NCBI GenBank assembly: GCA_029298735.1
Contig: JANSLP010000005.1
Location: 62,001 to 126,000, forward strand
From: Ophiostoma sp. CBS 140.51
Lineage: Eukaryota; Ascomycota; Sordariomycetes; Ophiostomatales; Ophiostomataceae
Reading direction: 5' to 3'
Length of the DNA stretch: 64,000 nt
Below the pieces are notes generated by a model, which saw nothing but the letters and a program-made list of their open reading frames with translations, was not told where the DNA came from and ran no database searches. The position numbers were made by a program, and so were the translations under genes. The stretch's first letter is position 1. Every line of letters starts with the position of its first letter. Of the stretch, positions 38,727 through 52,300 are shown piece after piece.

Positions 38727-41362
38727 GATGATGCCATGTGGTGTGTGTGAGGGTTGTGAGCGAGTGCGAAAAGAAGAGAGGTGGAGGAGTGCGTGTGTGT
38801 TGTGTGTATTGAGAAAGAGGTGTAAAAGGTATGAGAGAGGTGTGTAGTACTCCGTATGAAAGAGAGTGGACAAGGAGAGCGGAGCAGAAAAAGTGGGTAG
38901 TACGCTTAAAGCGTGAAAAAAAGGGACAACAGCCGCAACGACAAGATAGAGCAAAGCCGTGCAACGACGTCGACGTGAGGAAAAGGGTCAAAGAAGACGT
39001 CAGAGTTGATGGGAAAGTGAGGAGAAGAGGGAAAGATAAGAATGAAGTGGTTGGACAAAGTCAGCGACAATGTCGGAGAGGCGGAATGCCAGGAGAGACG
39101 TAAGGGAATGGGAGCGAGAAAAAAGGGCGAACCTGACAAACGTTGCTAGGTACGCCGAGGGATTGTGCCAACGAAAAAGGGGATGTCGGTACAATGGGAA
39201 AAGAAGAGGATACGATAGAGAAGAGAGAGAAGATGAAGGACAAGGGTGAATAAAGTTTGCAGCACAAAAGAGAGCAGGTAGCGAACAATCAGGCGCGCGA
39301 TGCACAACAAACAATGATGTGGCAGGAGAATGAGGGTGCGCAGCGCCCCGAGACAGCGAAGCCGCAGGGGAAGTGGCAAAACGCAAAAGTATATGAATAC
39401 AAACGGCGAGGCGAGGAGGAGAAGAAGATGGTGAAGATCTGGAGATGTAAAGATGTGAGAGGGGGAAAGGGGTGATGTGGTGATGTGGTGTTTTGGGTGT
39501 TGCCTCCTTGTTTTTTGAGGCTCACGCCTTTGTGGCAGCAGGAACGACCCGGGCACGCGTGTCGTGGCTTCCTTATGGGCACGTTTCCGTCCGAAAAGGG
39601 AAATCGGACGAGCGATTGCAAATAAAAATGAAGAGAGGGAAGGAACGAAGAAATAAAGAAGGAAGGAACAAAACTCGTGGTTGTCGCGAGTATTCGCCCC
39701 AGAAATCTGCTTTGGTTGCCAAAAAGAGACTGACAAGAAAAAACGGCTTGCAACACACGACCCGAGCAAAATGGCCACAGGAGAGTACGGAGTAATGAGA
39801 TTTTGGCACTGCGCCGGGACAATAAGATCTGCTCGCGCTTCCTCCTGGCGCAGGCCACACTGGCTGGGTCTGGCCTGGCCTTGTTGGCGTTGGTGCTGGG
39901 TGGCTCCTTCCTTCATGCTGGCTTTTTGCAGGCTGGGCTTGGCTTCTCAATAACACCAGCGACGCCAAAAGTGGAGCCCGGTCCATAATTACACACAGTG
40001 TCCAGTGTGTCCCCCCTTCTTTCCCTTCCTTCCTTGTATTGCTTGTATTAGTTGGTCGTTCCTGCCTGTAATTGCCCTCTGTCCAGCACCTTCCAGCGCT
40101 GCGAAACCAGTCGGACACCGGGTTTTCTTTTTTGCCAGCCAATCAGCGCGCGCCCCTGTCGGTCCCAGGACGTTGGCCAGCAGCATTTCTGGAGAGAGGT
40201 ACCAGGTACATCTGTTGGTCTGTTGATTTAAGAGTGATTTTTACATATCTGTTTTCGTTTGAGCGATTCCATCAATCATGACAGAAGCATGCAAAGCCAC
40301 GTAGTCAGGCTGTCTATTCATCGGGCGATGGGGATGATCAGGACTTCTGTGCCTCATTTTCATTTTTATTGACACAACAATACTTTATTTGTGCAGACAA
40401 TATCGTGTCACCACGCCTTGCTGTTTGTCATTCTTGAGTTGTTGCTTTGCATGACGAGGTGCCATTGCTTTGACGACATTCTCGCAGATATACGGACAGA
40501 CGGTCATCGTAGTCAGCATTGGCATACCTTGTGGTCCCATCTTGCAAAATCCCATTGACTCCGGACTGTCCATGCGTTGCTTGAAACGCGTTGATGTTGT
40601 CCGGTGGCAAAAATCGGTGAAGATGCAGACGCAATTTCAAGTACATGTATCAATTTTATACTTCAAGAGAATGAAATCAGAGACTGTCCATCATCTTGTC
40701 ATCCTCCCCTCCCTTCTAATACTCCCTCTTGCTCGTGTCGCATCTCTGCTTCGACTACACTTCTTATTGCCATCTCCCTCGCTTCGGACGTTCGCGTGTA
40801 AAAGCCTTTTAGCTCCTTCCTCCTCCCTGTCGCAAAAGTACACAGTACCTGTCACTAGCTCCCTGTCTCATCCGCTGTGATTTGCTACAAGACCCGCAAT
40901 TTTATTGGCTGGTCGCTCTTCCTTTTCCTATTGCGCTCTTCCAGAACTGAACGAAGTCTGCTGGCAAGCGGCAAGTTCAGGGAAGGAACACTGGTGGCCG
41001 CCTTCCTAGTTCACATGCAGTGCCAGTGCCACGCGGGAAGGCAAGACAGCTTAAAATTGTATTATTACAGTGACAGTCGTATTTAGTAGTAAAAAAAAAA
41101 AATAGAACGACAACTCGCGACTACGAAACAACGACACTTGACTGATCTCCAACGACGGACCACCGATCATCGACACCGGCCGGCCCGCTTGCAACGACGG
41201 CCGACGCCGCACCTCCAGCAACCCAGACAGATTATCAATTGGCCAATTGACTAAACCAAGAGTTTTGTAGACTCTTTTTGATATTCTTTTCTTTCCAGTC
41301 TCTTCTCGTCCTCTTCGACTCGACCTTTCTTCTTCTTCCCCACCTCAACCACCACCTCCACG
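38727..41362. promoter_or_regulatory. Divergent intergenic region (1176-residue gene and BMT5)
   Basis: 2.6 kb with no supported gene. The proximal 500 bases are CT-rich in the minus sense (long leader). Recurring motif copies lie at 38847-38856 and 39785-39794, and TGGCCTGGCC at 39871-39880. A 13-base A run (about 41090-41102) lies ~260 bp before the BMT5 ATG. Frames of up to 256 codons at 39146-39916 are compositional artefacts of the CT-rich strand. Confidence 0.5.
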
Positions 41363-42367
41363 ATGAGCAAAAAACGGAAGCTCGGCCATGCGGCGGGTGG
41401 CAAGAAGCAGAAGCCCATGTCGCATGGCAACAAGGGCGCTGGTCCAGGCGGAAACCACAAGGCCAACAACCACGACAGAAACAATAACAAATCTGCCTTC
41501 TCGCAAAACAAGAAACAGAAAGACACGACATCACCCTCCAAAGCCGGCTCTTCCTCTTTTGCTGCCTCCTCCTCCTCCGCGCCTACACTCCCTCCGACCA
41601 TCCCCTTCCACCCCGAAGACGACGCCATCCTCCTCGTCGGCGAGGGCGACCTCAGCTTTGCCGCGTCGCTTGCGGAGCACCACAACTGTTTGAACCTGAC
41701 GGCCACTGTTCTCGAAGAAAGCGCCGAGGCCCTTGTCAGCAAGTACCCGCAGGCCGCCGACAACGCCGAGCGCATTGCTGCCGCCGACGGCAAAGTCCTG
41801 TACAATGTCGACGCCAAGAACATGGGGCCCTACACCAAATCAAAAAAGGACAAGGAGGGCGCCTACAACCGCATCTTGTTCAACTTCCCACACATTGGCG
41901 GCAAGAGCACTGACGTCAATCGTCAGGTGCGCCACAATCAAGAGCTACTCGTGGCCTTCTTTCGGCGCGCTCTTCTCTCACTAGCACCAGGCGGCTCTGT
42001 CGTGGTGACGCTGTTTGAGGGTGAGCCGTACACGTTGTGGAACATTCGTGATCTGGCACGGCACGCAGGACTGCAAGTCGAACGCAGTTTCCGGTTCCAG
42101 TTCAGCGCATACCCGGGCTACCACCATGCGCGGACATTAGGTGTGGTGCGGTTTGGTGGCAGCGGCGCGGAGGGCGAAGGCAGTGCCGAGGCGTCGACGA
42201 GTGCATGGAAGGGCGAGGACCGCGCCGCACGGAGCTACATCTTTGTGCGCAAGGACGAGGCCGCCCAGCCGCCGAAGCCCAAGGCTTCTGCGTCAAAAGA
42301 CAACAACAATGCTGCCAAGCGGAAACGGGGAGGTGACGATGACAGCAGCGACAGTGATGACGACTGA
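41363..42367 (+). CDS. BMT5: 25S rRNA (uridine-N3)-methyltransferase, BMT5-like
   Basis: Single exon, 334 residues. A basic low-complexity N-terminus (residues 1-75, Lys/Asn/Ser) fits nucleolar targeting. The methyltransferase domain starts at ~80: ILLVGEGDLSFAASLAEH (89-106) binds SAM, NVDAKNMG (148-155) and FNFPHIGGK (173-181) are the family's post-II and IV motifs, and PGGSVVVTLFEGEPYTLWNI closes the fold. These match DUF2431/Bmt5, which methylates U2634 in yeast 25S rRNA. The C-terminus ends in an acidic SDSDDD tail after a Lys/Arg patch. The start ATG at 41363 precedes MSKKRK. Confidence 0.93.
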   Translation: MSKKRKLGHAAGGKKQKPMSHGNKGAGPGGNHKANNHDRNNNKSAFSQNKKQKDTTSPSKAGSSSFAASSSSAPTLPPTIPFHPEDDAILLVGEGDLSFAASLAEHHNCLNLTATVLEESAEALVSKYPQAADNAERIAAADGKVLYNVDAKNMGPYTKSKKDKEGAYNRILFNFPHIGGKSTDVNRQVRHNQELLVAFFRRALLSLAPGGSVVVTLFEGEPYTLWNIRDLARHAGLQVERSFRFQFSAYPGYHHARTLGVVRFGGSGAEGEGSAEASTSAWKGEDRAARSYIFVRKDEAAQPPKPKASASKDNNNAAKRKRGGDDDSSDSDDD

Positions 42368-44501
42368 CAGGCCTAGACAAAACGAGATTGGGGATATACA
42401 TATTGGATATAACATAGCATGGAATGATACCACGCCGGCGACGGCGACGTTTTGATTTATTTCCCTGACCCTTATGACTTACATGTCATCCACCTACCTT
42501 TAGTGAGTGAAGACCTGTTGTTCAATTTTGCCGCGCCAGTAATCCTTTGACAGCACTTCCCCTCGCCTAACCAGCCTGACCATGAGCCCATGTACTTGCC
42601 TTTTACTCCTACGGCCGAATCAGCAGAGTATCTCCGTAGCATGAAGCACACCCATACGAGCTTTATATCTGCCTCCTTATGACAATTCCCATTGCCTCTA
42701 CCCTCCTTCACGTTGAGTAGACAGGTCAGTTGTCATGAGAGAAGAGGTGGGCAAAGCCACTTTCAAGGAAAGACGGTCAAAACATGACCTTACGAGGCCA
42801 CATACTCTCCACCCAGACCAGGTATCGTGCAGTCGGCCTTGCCGTTTTATTTGCGGTAGGAGAGGGGTGTACTTATAAGTGGCGATGGCAACAGGGCAAA
42901 GAGGAAGCCTTACAAGTATTGAGGTTGAGTTGAGTTATGATATATCATGAGTTGCCGTTGGTGGGTGCAGGGTGTCATGCATCATGTGCCCTTACTTTAC
43001 GAGGTGTGCTTTATGGCCAGCCAGAACGGCCACCTGACAGAAAGACGCCTTGGCTTGTCTTCATAATTAATATATCCTTTACAGGAAGGGATGCAAATAG
43101 TGATATGTCTATTCACTCACCTTGCTTCCACCCTGGGCCAGTATTTGTCACACCTCCTTTCTCGGTGGGCTAGGCCAACTATCACCAGCTCACCTTGAAA
43201 GTCAATGCAACGGAGGATGTCGGAGGAGGCAAGACCACTTTATGACTTGTTGTGTTTTGCTATTAGGAGGTTCTATTTTGAGTTGCACTCCGTGACGACT
43301 GTATGTTTGATACGGTTTCCAAACCCTGCAGAGGTCTTGATACCTGCATACATATTCCGTCGTATCTCTAATCAAGATGTAGTTACTCTTTGTTCTTCAA
43401 GAGACTCTTTGGTTTCATAATCATGTTGAACTTTCTGCCTACAGTGTCATAACATATCATTAATTAAACAAAATGCCTGCCTCTCGAAAAGGACCAGGTC
43501 AGAAGAAAAAGCAAATAACTCATCCGTATCCCATCATTGCCATGCTCCTTTCTCCTTCTTACCCACCAAAAGCCTCTTCACGTCCACTGCCTCCTTTCCA
43601 AACTATTGCCTTCACCACCTCTTTGGCCTCCTCTCCGAATCAAACTGCCCGACCGCACAAGAGCGACCACCGCCAAATAAAAATAAAAAGGGTGGGGTGC
43701 CATGGGAGTATAAAAAGGGAATTAGGCTGTTGGGTGACAGTAATTAAAGCAGACAAACAAGGGACTCAATGCCCAGAAAAGGCATAGGGGAAAGAAACAA
43801 AAAGTGCAAAATCACCAGAAAACGAGGAAGTAGAAAGAAAATATCTCAATAAGAAAATAGAAGATAAGAAAAAATGGCGACAGACGAGAGGGAAACTCTC
43901 CTGTCTTTAACGATGTACTGCTCATAAAACCCCCGCTAGTCAAAACAATCAAACTCCTAGGTGCCAGAATACCATCTCGGCACACAAATCAGAAAAGCAA
44001 CAAGGCACAGACTCATACTGCAGCCTGTCTAACAAAAGGATGACAAAAAGAGAACATAAACAGAAAAACATTACCTACTCACTCCTCCCGCCGCTCGCCG
44101 GTTTTTGTTCCTGGGTATGAATCACCGTTTCCCCCAACGCGCGCACACATGATTTTTCTATGGAAGTTCAAAGAAGAAAAAAAGAAACTTTGATAGCCAG
44201 AAAAAAAAAGAGATTGGAGAATAAATAGAAAGATGGATAAATAAATGGAACGCCAAGGTGATATGAAAATGAAAAGGCAATATTAAGCAGAACCAAAAAG
44301 GGGGAATAAGCCAGCCAAGGACCACCAGTCAACAAGGCTGCAATTCAAAACAGACGCTGGCACGAAAAAAACAATCTTATGCCCGGCAGTTGCACACAAC
44401 CCCGCTGAAGTATACCATATATAGAAGTAAATCAAACGCAAAATAACTAAAGATGCGAAGTTGCAAAATCAAATCAAACACTTGGTGCTGCACTGCACTC
44501 G
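42368..44501. other. Convergent intergenic region
   Basis: 2.1 kb between the BMT5 stop and the stop of the five-exon gene on the other strand. It is A-rich on the plus strand from 43780 to 44480, in keeping with a long 3' UTR of the minus gene. A 104-codon plus frame at 43473-43787 is not supported as a gene. Confidence 0.55.
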
Positions 44502-46873
44502 CTAGTGCAACAAACCTCGATTCGGTGGCTCGGATTTCAAGCCATGCCCTGGCAGAGCACGCGCGTCCTGTGGTGCAAGCTGCATCGAGTAAGTGCCCTG
44601 TGGGTTGACGGCGCCGGGCGGGACATTACTTTGGCGGAAGATGGCGTCGTGTGCTGTCGTTTCATAGGTATTTCGTGGAAGCTGCTCAAATCCGTGACCC
44701 ATATAGCCGTGGTTCTGTGGAGGCATGCCGACCGGGGCCTGGGGGAAACCGTGCTGGGCATGTTGAGCCTGAGGTTGTGTTTGGATCTGGGCCTGCTGTG
44801 GCGTGAAAGCATACAAAGGCGAGGCACTCGGTGCATTCGAGCCTTGTTGCCAAGTCTGGTAGACGCTCGTCGACGTTGGCGTATTGTTGTAGTCGGTCGT
44901 TGGGCTGAATATGGACGACCGCCGGCTCGTTTCGTGCGGGTTCGGCACCATCTGCTGGAGTGTTACACCACTGTGACTTTCTGCCAAACCAGCATGATGG
45001 TGGTGACTGGGACTGTTGCTTACGCCTAGGCCGCTGCTATCGACATAGCCGGTATGGTGGTCGTTGGCACCCAACTCAGGATGCATCAGCTGCGAAGGAG
45101 GGTAGGTCGGATGGTTGCGGTGAGGAAGTTCGCTCATGAACTGGTGGGCAGCCGAGGTTGCTGTGCCATTGGGCATGCCGGTTCCGGGGCTGTGATCACC
45201 GCTGTGGCTCGGGGTAGACGTGTTGGCGGACATGGGCGCACCGGAAGAGGTCGTCGCTCGTGCAGGGGCAATCAAAGCGCCGGGCATCTGTCGTCGGGGC
45301 GAGATGGTCACCGGACCACGCATCACTTCCTGGTCCTCATCCTCCTTGATAGTTGCCGACTCGTCGTTCTCCGAGGTGTAGTTGTCGGGAATCTTGTCTT
45401 CAATCATAATGTATACATTGGTGGTACCATCTACAGTTGGTTAGCAAGATGAGTGTGGTGGAGACAGACGTGCAAGTTGTTGAGGGGAGTGCTTACCAAT
45501 TTCTCCGTTTCTGAAGCGCTCCTCGTACTTCGCAAGAAGGAAGATCTCCTTCAGGTACGGCTTCTTCTTAATGTTGTTTGGGGCATCCTTGTCAGTGAAG
45601 AAGCTCGACAGAACTTCGGTCGTAGCCTCCTCCAGCTTAGCAACGTTGAGGTTGAGCTTCTGGATGTCGGGATGTTGTTCGGCGTTGGGTAGGACAATCA
45701 TGCGAAGAATGTGCTTTAGGAGATGAACCCGCTCTATACAATTGTTAGACTATATTCATTACGATGAGGGTAGTTGGCCAGTCAAGTGTTCTTACCCTTC
45801 TTGTACAAGTGGTCCGGCTCCTTGTGGCGGACCTTCTCGTCACGGGTTGTGCCCCACGGCTTCGGCCACCAGTCAGGCGCCTTCTCGTCACTACCAGTGT
45901 AGGGGTGAGTCGACTGCTTCTTGGGCTCAACGAGCTTGACCCAGGCCTTGGCGATAAGCTTGCAAGCGGTTTGCTGCAGACCACGGAACCGCTGGTCGTA
46001 GACGTTCCAGATGACCTGCTCCTCGCTGATCCGGACGGGAATCTTGGTAGGCGCTGTCACACGGATGGGACGCTCCTCGGCCATCTCAGCAATGCGGCGG
46101 GATGTCGTGCCTCTAGCCCGTTTCCGGTTGCGGGAGAAGTCGTCATCAAACTCGTCCACGCCGTGGACACGGTGGTATGCGGGGCGGCGTCCTTCGTACT
46201 CGAGTCCCTGGCCAGTAATCTGGCTTTGCGGCCGGCGAGAACGAGATCGTGAGTGTGCGTGGTGGTCTTCGTAGACAGGTTCTGAGCCAGCTACTAGGTC
46301 TGCTACTATTTTTGAAAATGAGAAAATTTTCGAACACTGTTAGCCAGGTGCCCATATTGCCAAGACAAAACTTGTTTCTGTATTTTGTTTGGGGATGCTT
46401 GTTGACTTTACCTGAAGGTGACTGTCCAGTTGCACACCGCATCCACCGGTTCATATCGAAGAAGGTAGGAATCTTCTCCTTGTATTCTGTCGGTCCAGAG
46501 AAGGTGACAGTCTCGCCATTGTCGAGAATCGCCGAAACAAAGTAGCACTGAGCTGGGATCCGGCACTGCTCACGAAGAGCTCGCTCGATGCTCTGGAAGT
46601 GAGGACACGACATGTCAGCGAAGTTGACAAAAAGATATCAGGAATCCGCCACAACAACGACAACTCCATATTGTCCTCTGAGTATTTGAGTGACTGTTTT
46701 GTTCTTACCATTGGTCGTGGCATGTCATTGGACGGATCATGATGCTGGTATCTGTTGCTGCTGCTCGTGCTGTTGTTGCTGCTGCCGTTGTCAACAGCAA
46801 GACGCTCGCCACCCGTAGCAAGCCGGTCATTCGACTGCCATTGGGGGTGTGGAAGATAGTAATCCCGACCCAT
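44502..46873 (-). CDS. Fungal YDR124W-like (DUF2841-type) protein with Q/P-rich tail
   Basis: Five exons: 46873-46709, 46592-46412, 46305-45796, 45733-45497 and 45430-44502; 673 residues. All introns (62-116 bp) are GT-AG, three with a GCTAAC or TCTAAC branch and the first with GCTGAC. Intron 2 ends in three AGs spaced by 3 (ATAGTAGCAG). Exons 2-4 form the conserved part: ERALREQCRIPAQCYFVSAIL, FFDMNRWMRCA, EEQVIWNVYDQRFRGLQQTACK (in part), WWPKPWGTTRDEKVRHKEPDHLYKKERVHLLKHIL (in part), and the helical EVLSSFFTDKD segment. This pattern resembles the AFUB_079030/YDR124W helical-bundle family (recalled, moderate confidence); biochemical role unknown. The last ~310 residues are disordered and rich in Gln, Pro, His and Ser, like a transcriptional regulator tail. 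Confidence 0.8.
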
Positions 46874-49277
46874 TGTTTTGTAGTCGTTTTTTTTGGTTTT
46901 GGTTTTGCGATCCTGTCAGGAAACCACAAGAAGTATCCAGCCAGTAAAGCGAACTATCAGGATTTGTCGATGCGCCAGCATTCAGCAGCGAGAGAGATGT
47001 CGAATTTGATTTTGAAGAAAAGAATGAGAAGAAAAAGAAAGAGAGAAGCCAAAAAAACTGATCGTTCCGCACCGGTCAGTTCTTATATCACCAAAAGCCT
47101 GGGAATGATGTGGCTATCCCCGGCGTTTCTTTCTTATGCTCGTCTGCGTCTCTTGTCCGAAAAAGGGAGTTGTGAGTTTCTGTCGTTCTATCGTATTATC
47201 GTTTTGTCGTTCTGCTGATGACCGTGCAAGGAAGCTTGGTTTACCTTAATTGTCTTCCTACAGAAAATTTGGTCTCAAATATATATGCCTGTATATGAGG
47301 AAACGAGAAAAAGGCGTGTCGATAAGTCGTGGCTTGGGCAAGAATGATGAAGTCCAGGATTCAAAACAGACGTGTCGTCATGCCGCGGATATGTCATAGG
47401 CTCGTAAAGAGAGAGAAAGAGAGAGAGAGGCGGAGGGATGTGGATGAGTATCGGAGATCCTCGTCTTGTTTTCTTTGTCGGTCTGGTTCGCCTAGAGTTT
47501 CTTTACACCTATGCCTGTCGATGGGATATAGCAAGGCAAGGCAAGCCAGTAGAAAATATCCGAAATACGACTGTAGTTGAAACGGACTGGCATATGTCGA
47601 TTTCTGGCCGTTGAGAAAGGACAAATATTGATGGTCCTGGTAATTTGGTGGCGGAGGAAAATGGGGGCGAGGAACAAAGAAAAAATGAAGGTGAGAAAAG
47701 CAAAAGGACGACGGACACCAGGGGAAGAAACCTTTTGAAAAACTAAGAACCACAAGGGGAGTGCAAGACAAATTTGGACGTCCTGTTTTCGACTATTGCA
47801 TGCCGGGGCAGAAGCGAACAGTGAGTGTCAGATGTCCAGTGGTGTCCAGTGGTTGCCGTGGAAGACGTGTGTGCGAGGGTAAATTCTTGCAGCAGGTGAT
47901 CGGAGAGGCCGCGAGAAAATTAGTGGTAGAGGGAGAGTGGGCGAGGCGAATCTGTTTGCGAGGGAGAAACGAGGAGAGAAAGTGGGCAATGTCTCTGGAG
48001 ATGTTGCGCAAGGGTAACGGGAGTAGAGATGCGGTGTCCCGTTGACGATGTTGAAAAGCAAGCGCACAACGAATCAAGCTGCAGACGGACGCGTTGCAAG
48101 TGGTCGTCGAATCGTAGTGCTTCCTCTATCAAAGAGAACAGCAGCAGAAGAAAAAAACAGACAGTAGCCAAGCGTGGACGTGTACAGAGCAACCCCGTAC
48201 AACAAAAATAGATGAGCGTAGTGGGCGGTGGTGGCTGTCGAAAAACAGAGAGGAAAAACACTGGACGGAAGGGGCGGGTGTCCGTTTTCCTGTGGCGAGA
48301 CTATGTTGTACGACGAGCAATCTATTTGGACCAGACGAGAGAAATGTGCGGATGGCTGTTTGCCTCTTTCCAAAAGCGATGAGAGGTGAACGGTGCCGGA
48401 GTCTTGGTTGATACTTTGGCGACGAGCGTATCGTGACGGCTGAAATGGTCGGATGTCCCAAGAAACGAAGCCAAAAGAAAAACCAGACGACCGGATAGCA
48501 AAAATCTTTTGCGTAAGGCAAAAGGGGCTGTAGGAGGTTTATGATCAGTCTCTGCAGGCCAGCAGTATTAGAGTGGATCAAATCTACGATGTACTCATAG
48601 ATTGTAGGCATCAAACGGGGGTCAAACGACAGCAGAGGGAATTGGAGGGGAGGGGAGGGGGCGTGTATGTATGACGGGGACAAGGTTGCAGCCCTTTTCA
48701 GAGTTGACTCTGATTGAGTGGCTCTGTAATAAACTGATATAAAATAATAATGGGAGCAGTAAAATAAAATCAAAAAATGAAATGCTGTGTATTTTGTGAA
48801 CTCGCAGGATACACGCTGTGAGACATCGGGGAGGCAATAGCGAGGCAGGCTGAAGGGAGGGGCGCACTGTTTGCACGACTCCGTACGGGTACACCGCACT
48901 GCGGGTTCTCTCCACTGAGGTTACCACAGCTATGTTCTCGCCGTCTCGTATATTTTTCTCCTTCTCTTTTCTCCGTCCGTCTATTGACAAGAGGCGAGAT
49001 AGGGAAACGTAGATGTGGATGTGGGAAGCGTGAGTAGACAGACGAGTGAGGGAGGATTCTTGTTTGAATAACAACCAGGTGGATTCGTGGGCTGAACCGA
49101 CGGCTTGGCCAGTTTATGTTTATTTTGGGGAGTGGATGGAAACGCCGGGTCGACAAGTCAATTATCAGGTCTGGAACTTCTTCTCCTTCCAGCTCAACAG
49201 AGAGACCGAAGGGTAGGGCTAGTGAGAGAGAGAGATAGAGAGAGAGCGAGAAACGGCAGTCGATGGTGAAGGTGAGA

Positions 49278-49313
49278 GGGAAAGGGGGGTGGCGAGGGGG
49301 TGCGAGGGGGGGG
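49278..49313 (+). repeat. G-run tract with G-quadruplex pattern
   Basis: Four G runs (49278-49280, 49284-49289, 49296-49300, 49306-49313) separated by loops of 3-6 bases. This meets the simple G3+N1-7 quadruplex pattern. It lies in the gene-free region within sequence that is CT-rich on the minus strand. GA repeats precede it (about 49222-49250). Confidence 0.5.
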
Positions 49314-52300
49314 CAGACGACTAAGAATCTGGTTTGGTCTGGCCTGGGCTCCCTATAGAGAGTAGAACTGATGGCCAGGCCAGGCCAACCAGGTCAAGAG
49401 TCTGCTGAGCGGTGGGCGAGAGCCAGCGGAGCAGCCACACAGATGAAATCAAGCAAGAGGCGAGGCAAGAGGACGTAAGTGGACGCAAAGAGGACGACGC
49501 AGTGTGAGTGCAGTGCGGACGCAGTGAGAGATACACAGACCATGCCTCTGCATGCGTACGGTGTGCACCACCAGCTTCTCAGATATGTGGATAGTCTTTC
49601 ATGTGCACACTGTAGCACACGAAGAGCACAGGAAAATGCAGGCGGACAGCATCATGAAGATGGCAGCAAGTAGGAAACAGGAAATGGCAACACGCGGTAC
49701 ATGGGTGGTAGATGGCTTGGTGTGGATGGCAGCGGGCGGGAAGATATAAAGAGACGGCGCACAGAAACAGAAATACGGCAGAAGTGAGAAGTGAGAACTG
49801 ACCTGGCTGCTGTTGCTTTGGTGGGGAGAAAGATGGAGCAGTGGGACGATGGACAAAAGACGAGAGACGAAAGACGTACGTCGTTGACGGGAAAATCAAC
49901 TATATTGACGGGAGATGCGAATCGACCAGACTAGGAAGCCGCGTGCAGGCGGGCCAGATGGGGCAAAGGTTCGCTGTGCCGGAGAATTGACGCGAAGAGA
50001 AGACGAAAAGTGGCTGGTGATGCTGGCAGTGATCAGGATATTCGAAGCGAACGTTCGACTGTCTAAATCTGCGAACTGCGGTCGTCTGGGTTGCTGAAGA
50101 ACAGTCCTAGATATGCCCGTTTGTGCCTGTTGTTCTTGTCGTCCGTGCTGCTATCAGCGTTGTCGTGTTGCTCTATTTGTTGTCGAGTTGAGTTGTGTCG
50201 TCGTGGAAAGGTGAGGCAAGGAGCCGACGGGTAGTCAATGGTAGAGTAGACTCTGATATACGGGATTCTTGTTCGTACGCTCTCGGACCACGCCGCAGGT
50301 CCGCACAGCCGGGTTGAATCGCGGGAAGTGAGATCGGGATCGGTTGCTGGGAGCGAGAAGTGCCGTGTGAGGAGGAAAAGCCTGTGCCCAAACGAGAAGA
50401 GCCGGTGAGAGGCACAAAGCGCAAAGGAGCTCAGTGAAGATGAGACGTCTTTTGTTGACAGCGGCGAAAAGTGCTGCGAGCAAAGATGTCGGTTCCAGAA
50501 AAGAACGAGAAGAAAAGAGAGGAGACAAGACACAAGCTTGGGGGGGCACAGACAAAGCGAATCAGTAGAGCGACTAGGCCAGGCCTGTTGAAACCCTGGG
50601 TCAAGTAGAGGGCGGAGAGGGCGGAGAGGGCGTGTAGTTGACGAACTGTGCTATTTGGTTCGGGCCCGATGAGATAAGAAAGGAGGAAGAGTGGGAGAGG
50701 GAGAGGAAGACAGGGTTCCTGGGAGTAGAGAGAGAGAGGTGTGGAGGAGTGGAGGAAAGACAAGCTGTCACTTGCGTGGAGGGCAGCGAGATGCAAGACG
50801 GCCGCGGTAGGCGTGGGAACTGAGAAGGTGCAGGCCAAGCAAGCAATCCTCTTTCCCGCAGCCAAAGAAGAGCAAGACAACGTCGAACACTAGGCGATGC
50901 ACCAGGAAGTTGGAGGTGTGAACGAAACGGAAGAGCTGCCAGTCGAACTCTGAGCAGCTGAAAAAGGCGGCCAAGAAGCTAGTAACGAGAAGGAGGGCAG
51001 AGAGGATGCCCCTGTATGTCGTCAGTCTCTTCTTGTCTGTGTCTCTTCTAGATGCACTTCGTGAAGAGAAGAGGGAGTTATCGTCGTTTCTGCTGCTTTC
51101 GCAGGGAGGAGACCGCTGTTTGCCTGCGTCTCTGAAGACTGTTTGGACAGGGAGTAACAGGTGCTAATGCACTCATCTGCTCCATAGTTTCTCCTGTCCT
51201 CTGTCCTGCAGATACGCCATGCTGAAAAGGAAGCCTGTCGGACCAGGAGTGTATTCACCCTCCACTCTGTCTGTCTGTGTTCTGTCCCCCCCCTCACCCC
51301 CTTCAGTCTGCCCCCTGTTGGATGGCTCAGATGGATGTCCACCCACACCCCTCCTCTCCTCTCCACCCCTCCACCATCCAGCGCTTCCGTCTTGCGAGCT
51401 CCACTGCTGCAGCAAACGATGCATGCCCGCGTGAGAGGCAGAGAAAATGAAGACAGGCCTGGTGCAGTGCAGGTCAGAGGCAGAAGCAAAGCAAGTCTTG
51501 TCTTGTGAGAGAGCACCTGCTCTGTCTTGAGAATTGTCTTAACAACAAACTTGTGGGCTTTGATTTCTGTGCAATTGGTTGGCATAAGAACGGCTTGCAA
51601 CGGCCGCTCATCCAGATTCTCTTCTAGTTCGATTTTCGACGAGACGAACATCTGGCCCAGGCCAGGCCAGCCCAGGCGGTGCGTCCTCGGACTCCGCAGC
51701 AGAGGAAGCAGAGAAAGCAGAGGCCACCGGCGTATTGCTCCTTGCGTCCGCTGGCCGACGGTGATCGTCCGTCTTAAAGCGTTTTTGGAGCGTTTTGGGA
51801 CGTTTGGAGCGTCTTGTGCGATGAGTTGTGCGAGTTGTGCTGGCTAGTGAAGCTTCGAGCGGCCTTTTTCCACTTGCTCCCAAACTTGGCGCTGCCGACT
51901 CTTTGGGGGAGAGATTGCAGTCGGTAAAAGGAAGGGGCCCAACGATGAAGATGTTGAGGTCAGAGAGTTAAGCGATTCTACGAAAGTTTACAAAAAGGGC
52001 GAACAATCAACACGAAGGATGCTCACCATGCGAAAAGTGCAAAAGATGTCTGAGGGGAAGGCGCGACCATACTACATTCTGCCTGGCTCGACTGTGCCTT
52101 CCTGGGCTGGTCTGGATATTGCAGAAGTGCAGAAGGCGCGATGCTGATTTCCCCATTGTGCTTTCCCACTGTCTGTTCGCTCCTTCTCCATGTTCACTTT
52201 GAAAAGCGGTCGTGCCTTCCCTTCTTCATTGTTGATGGCCATCCTTCCTTCCCTCCCCTGCAGCAAATGCGGAGTGCCTTTTGACTTTTATGTTCTTTTC

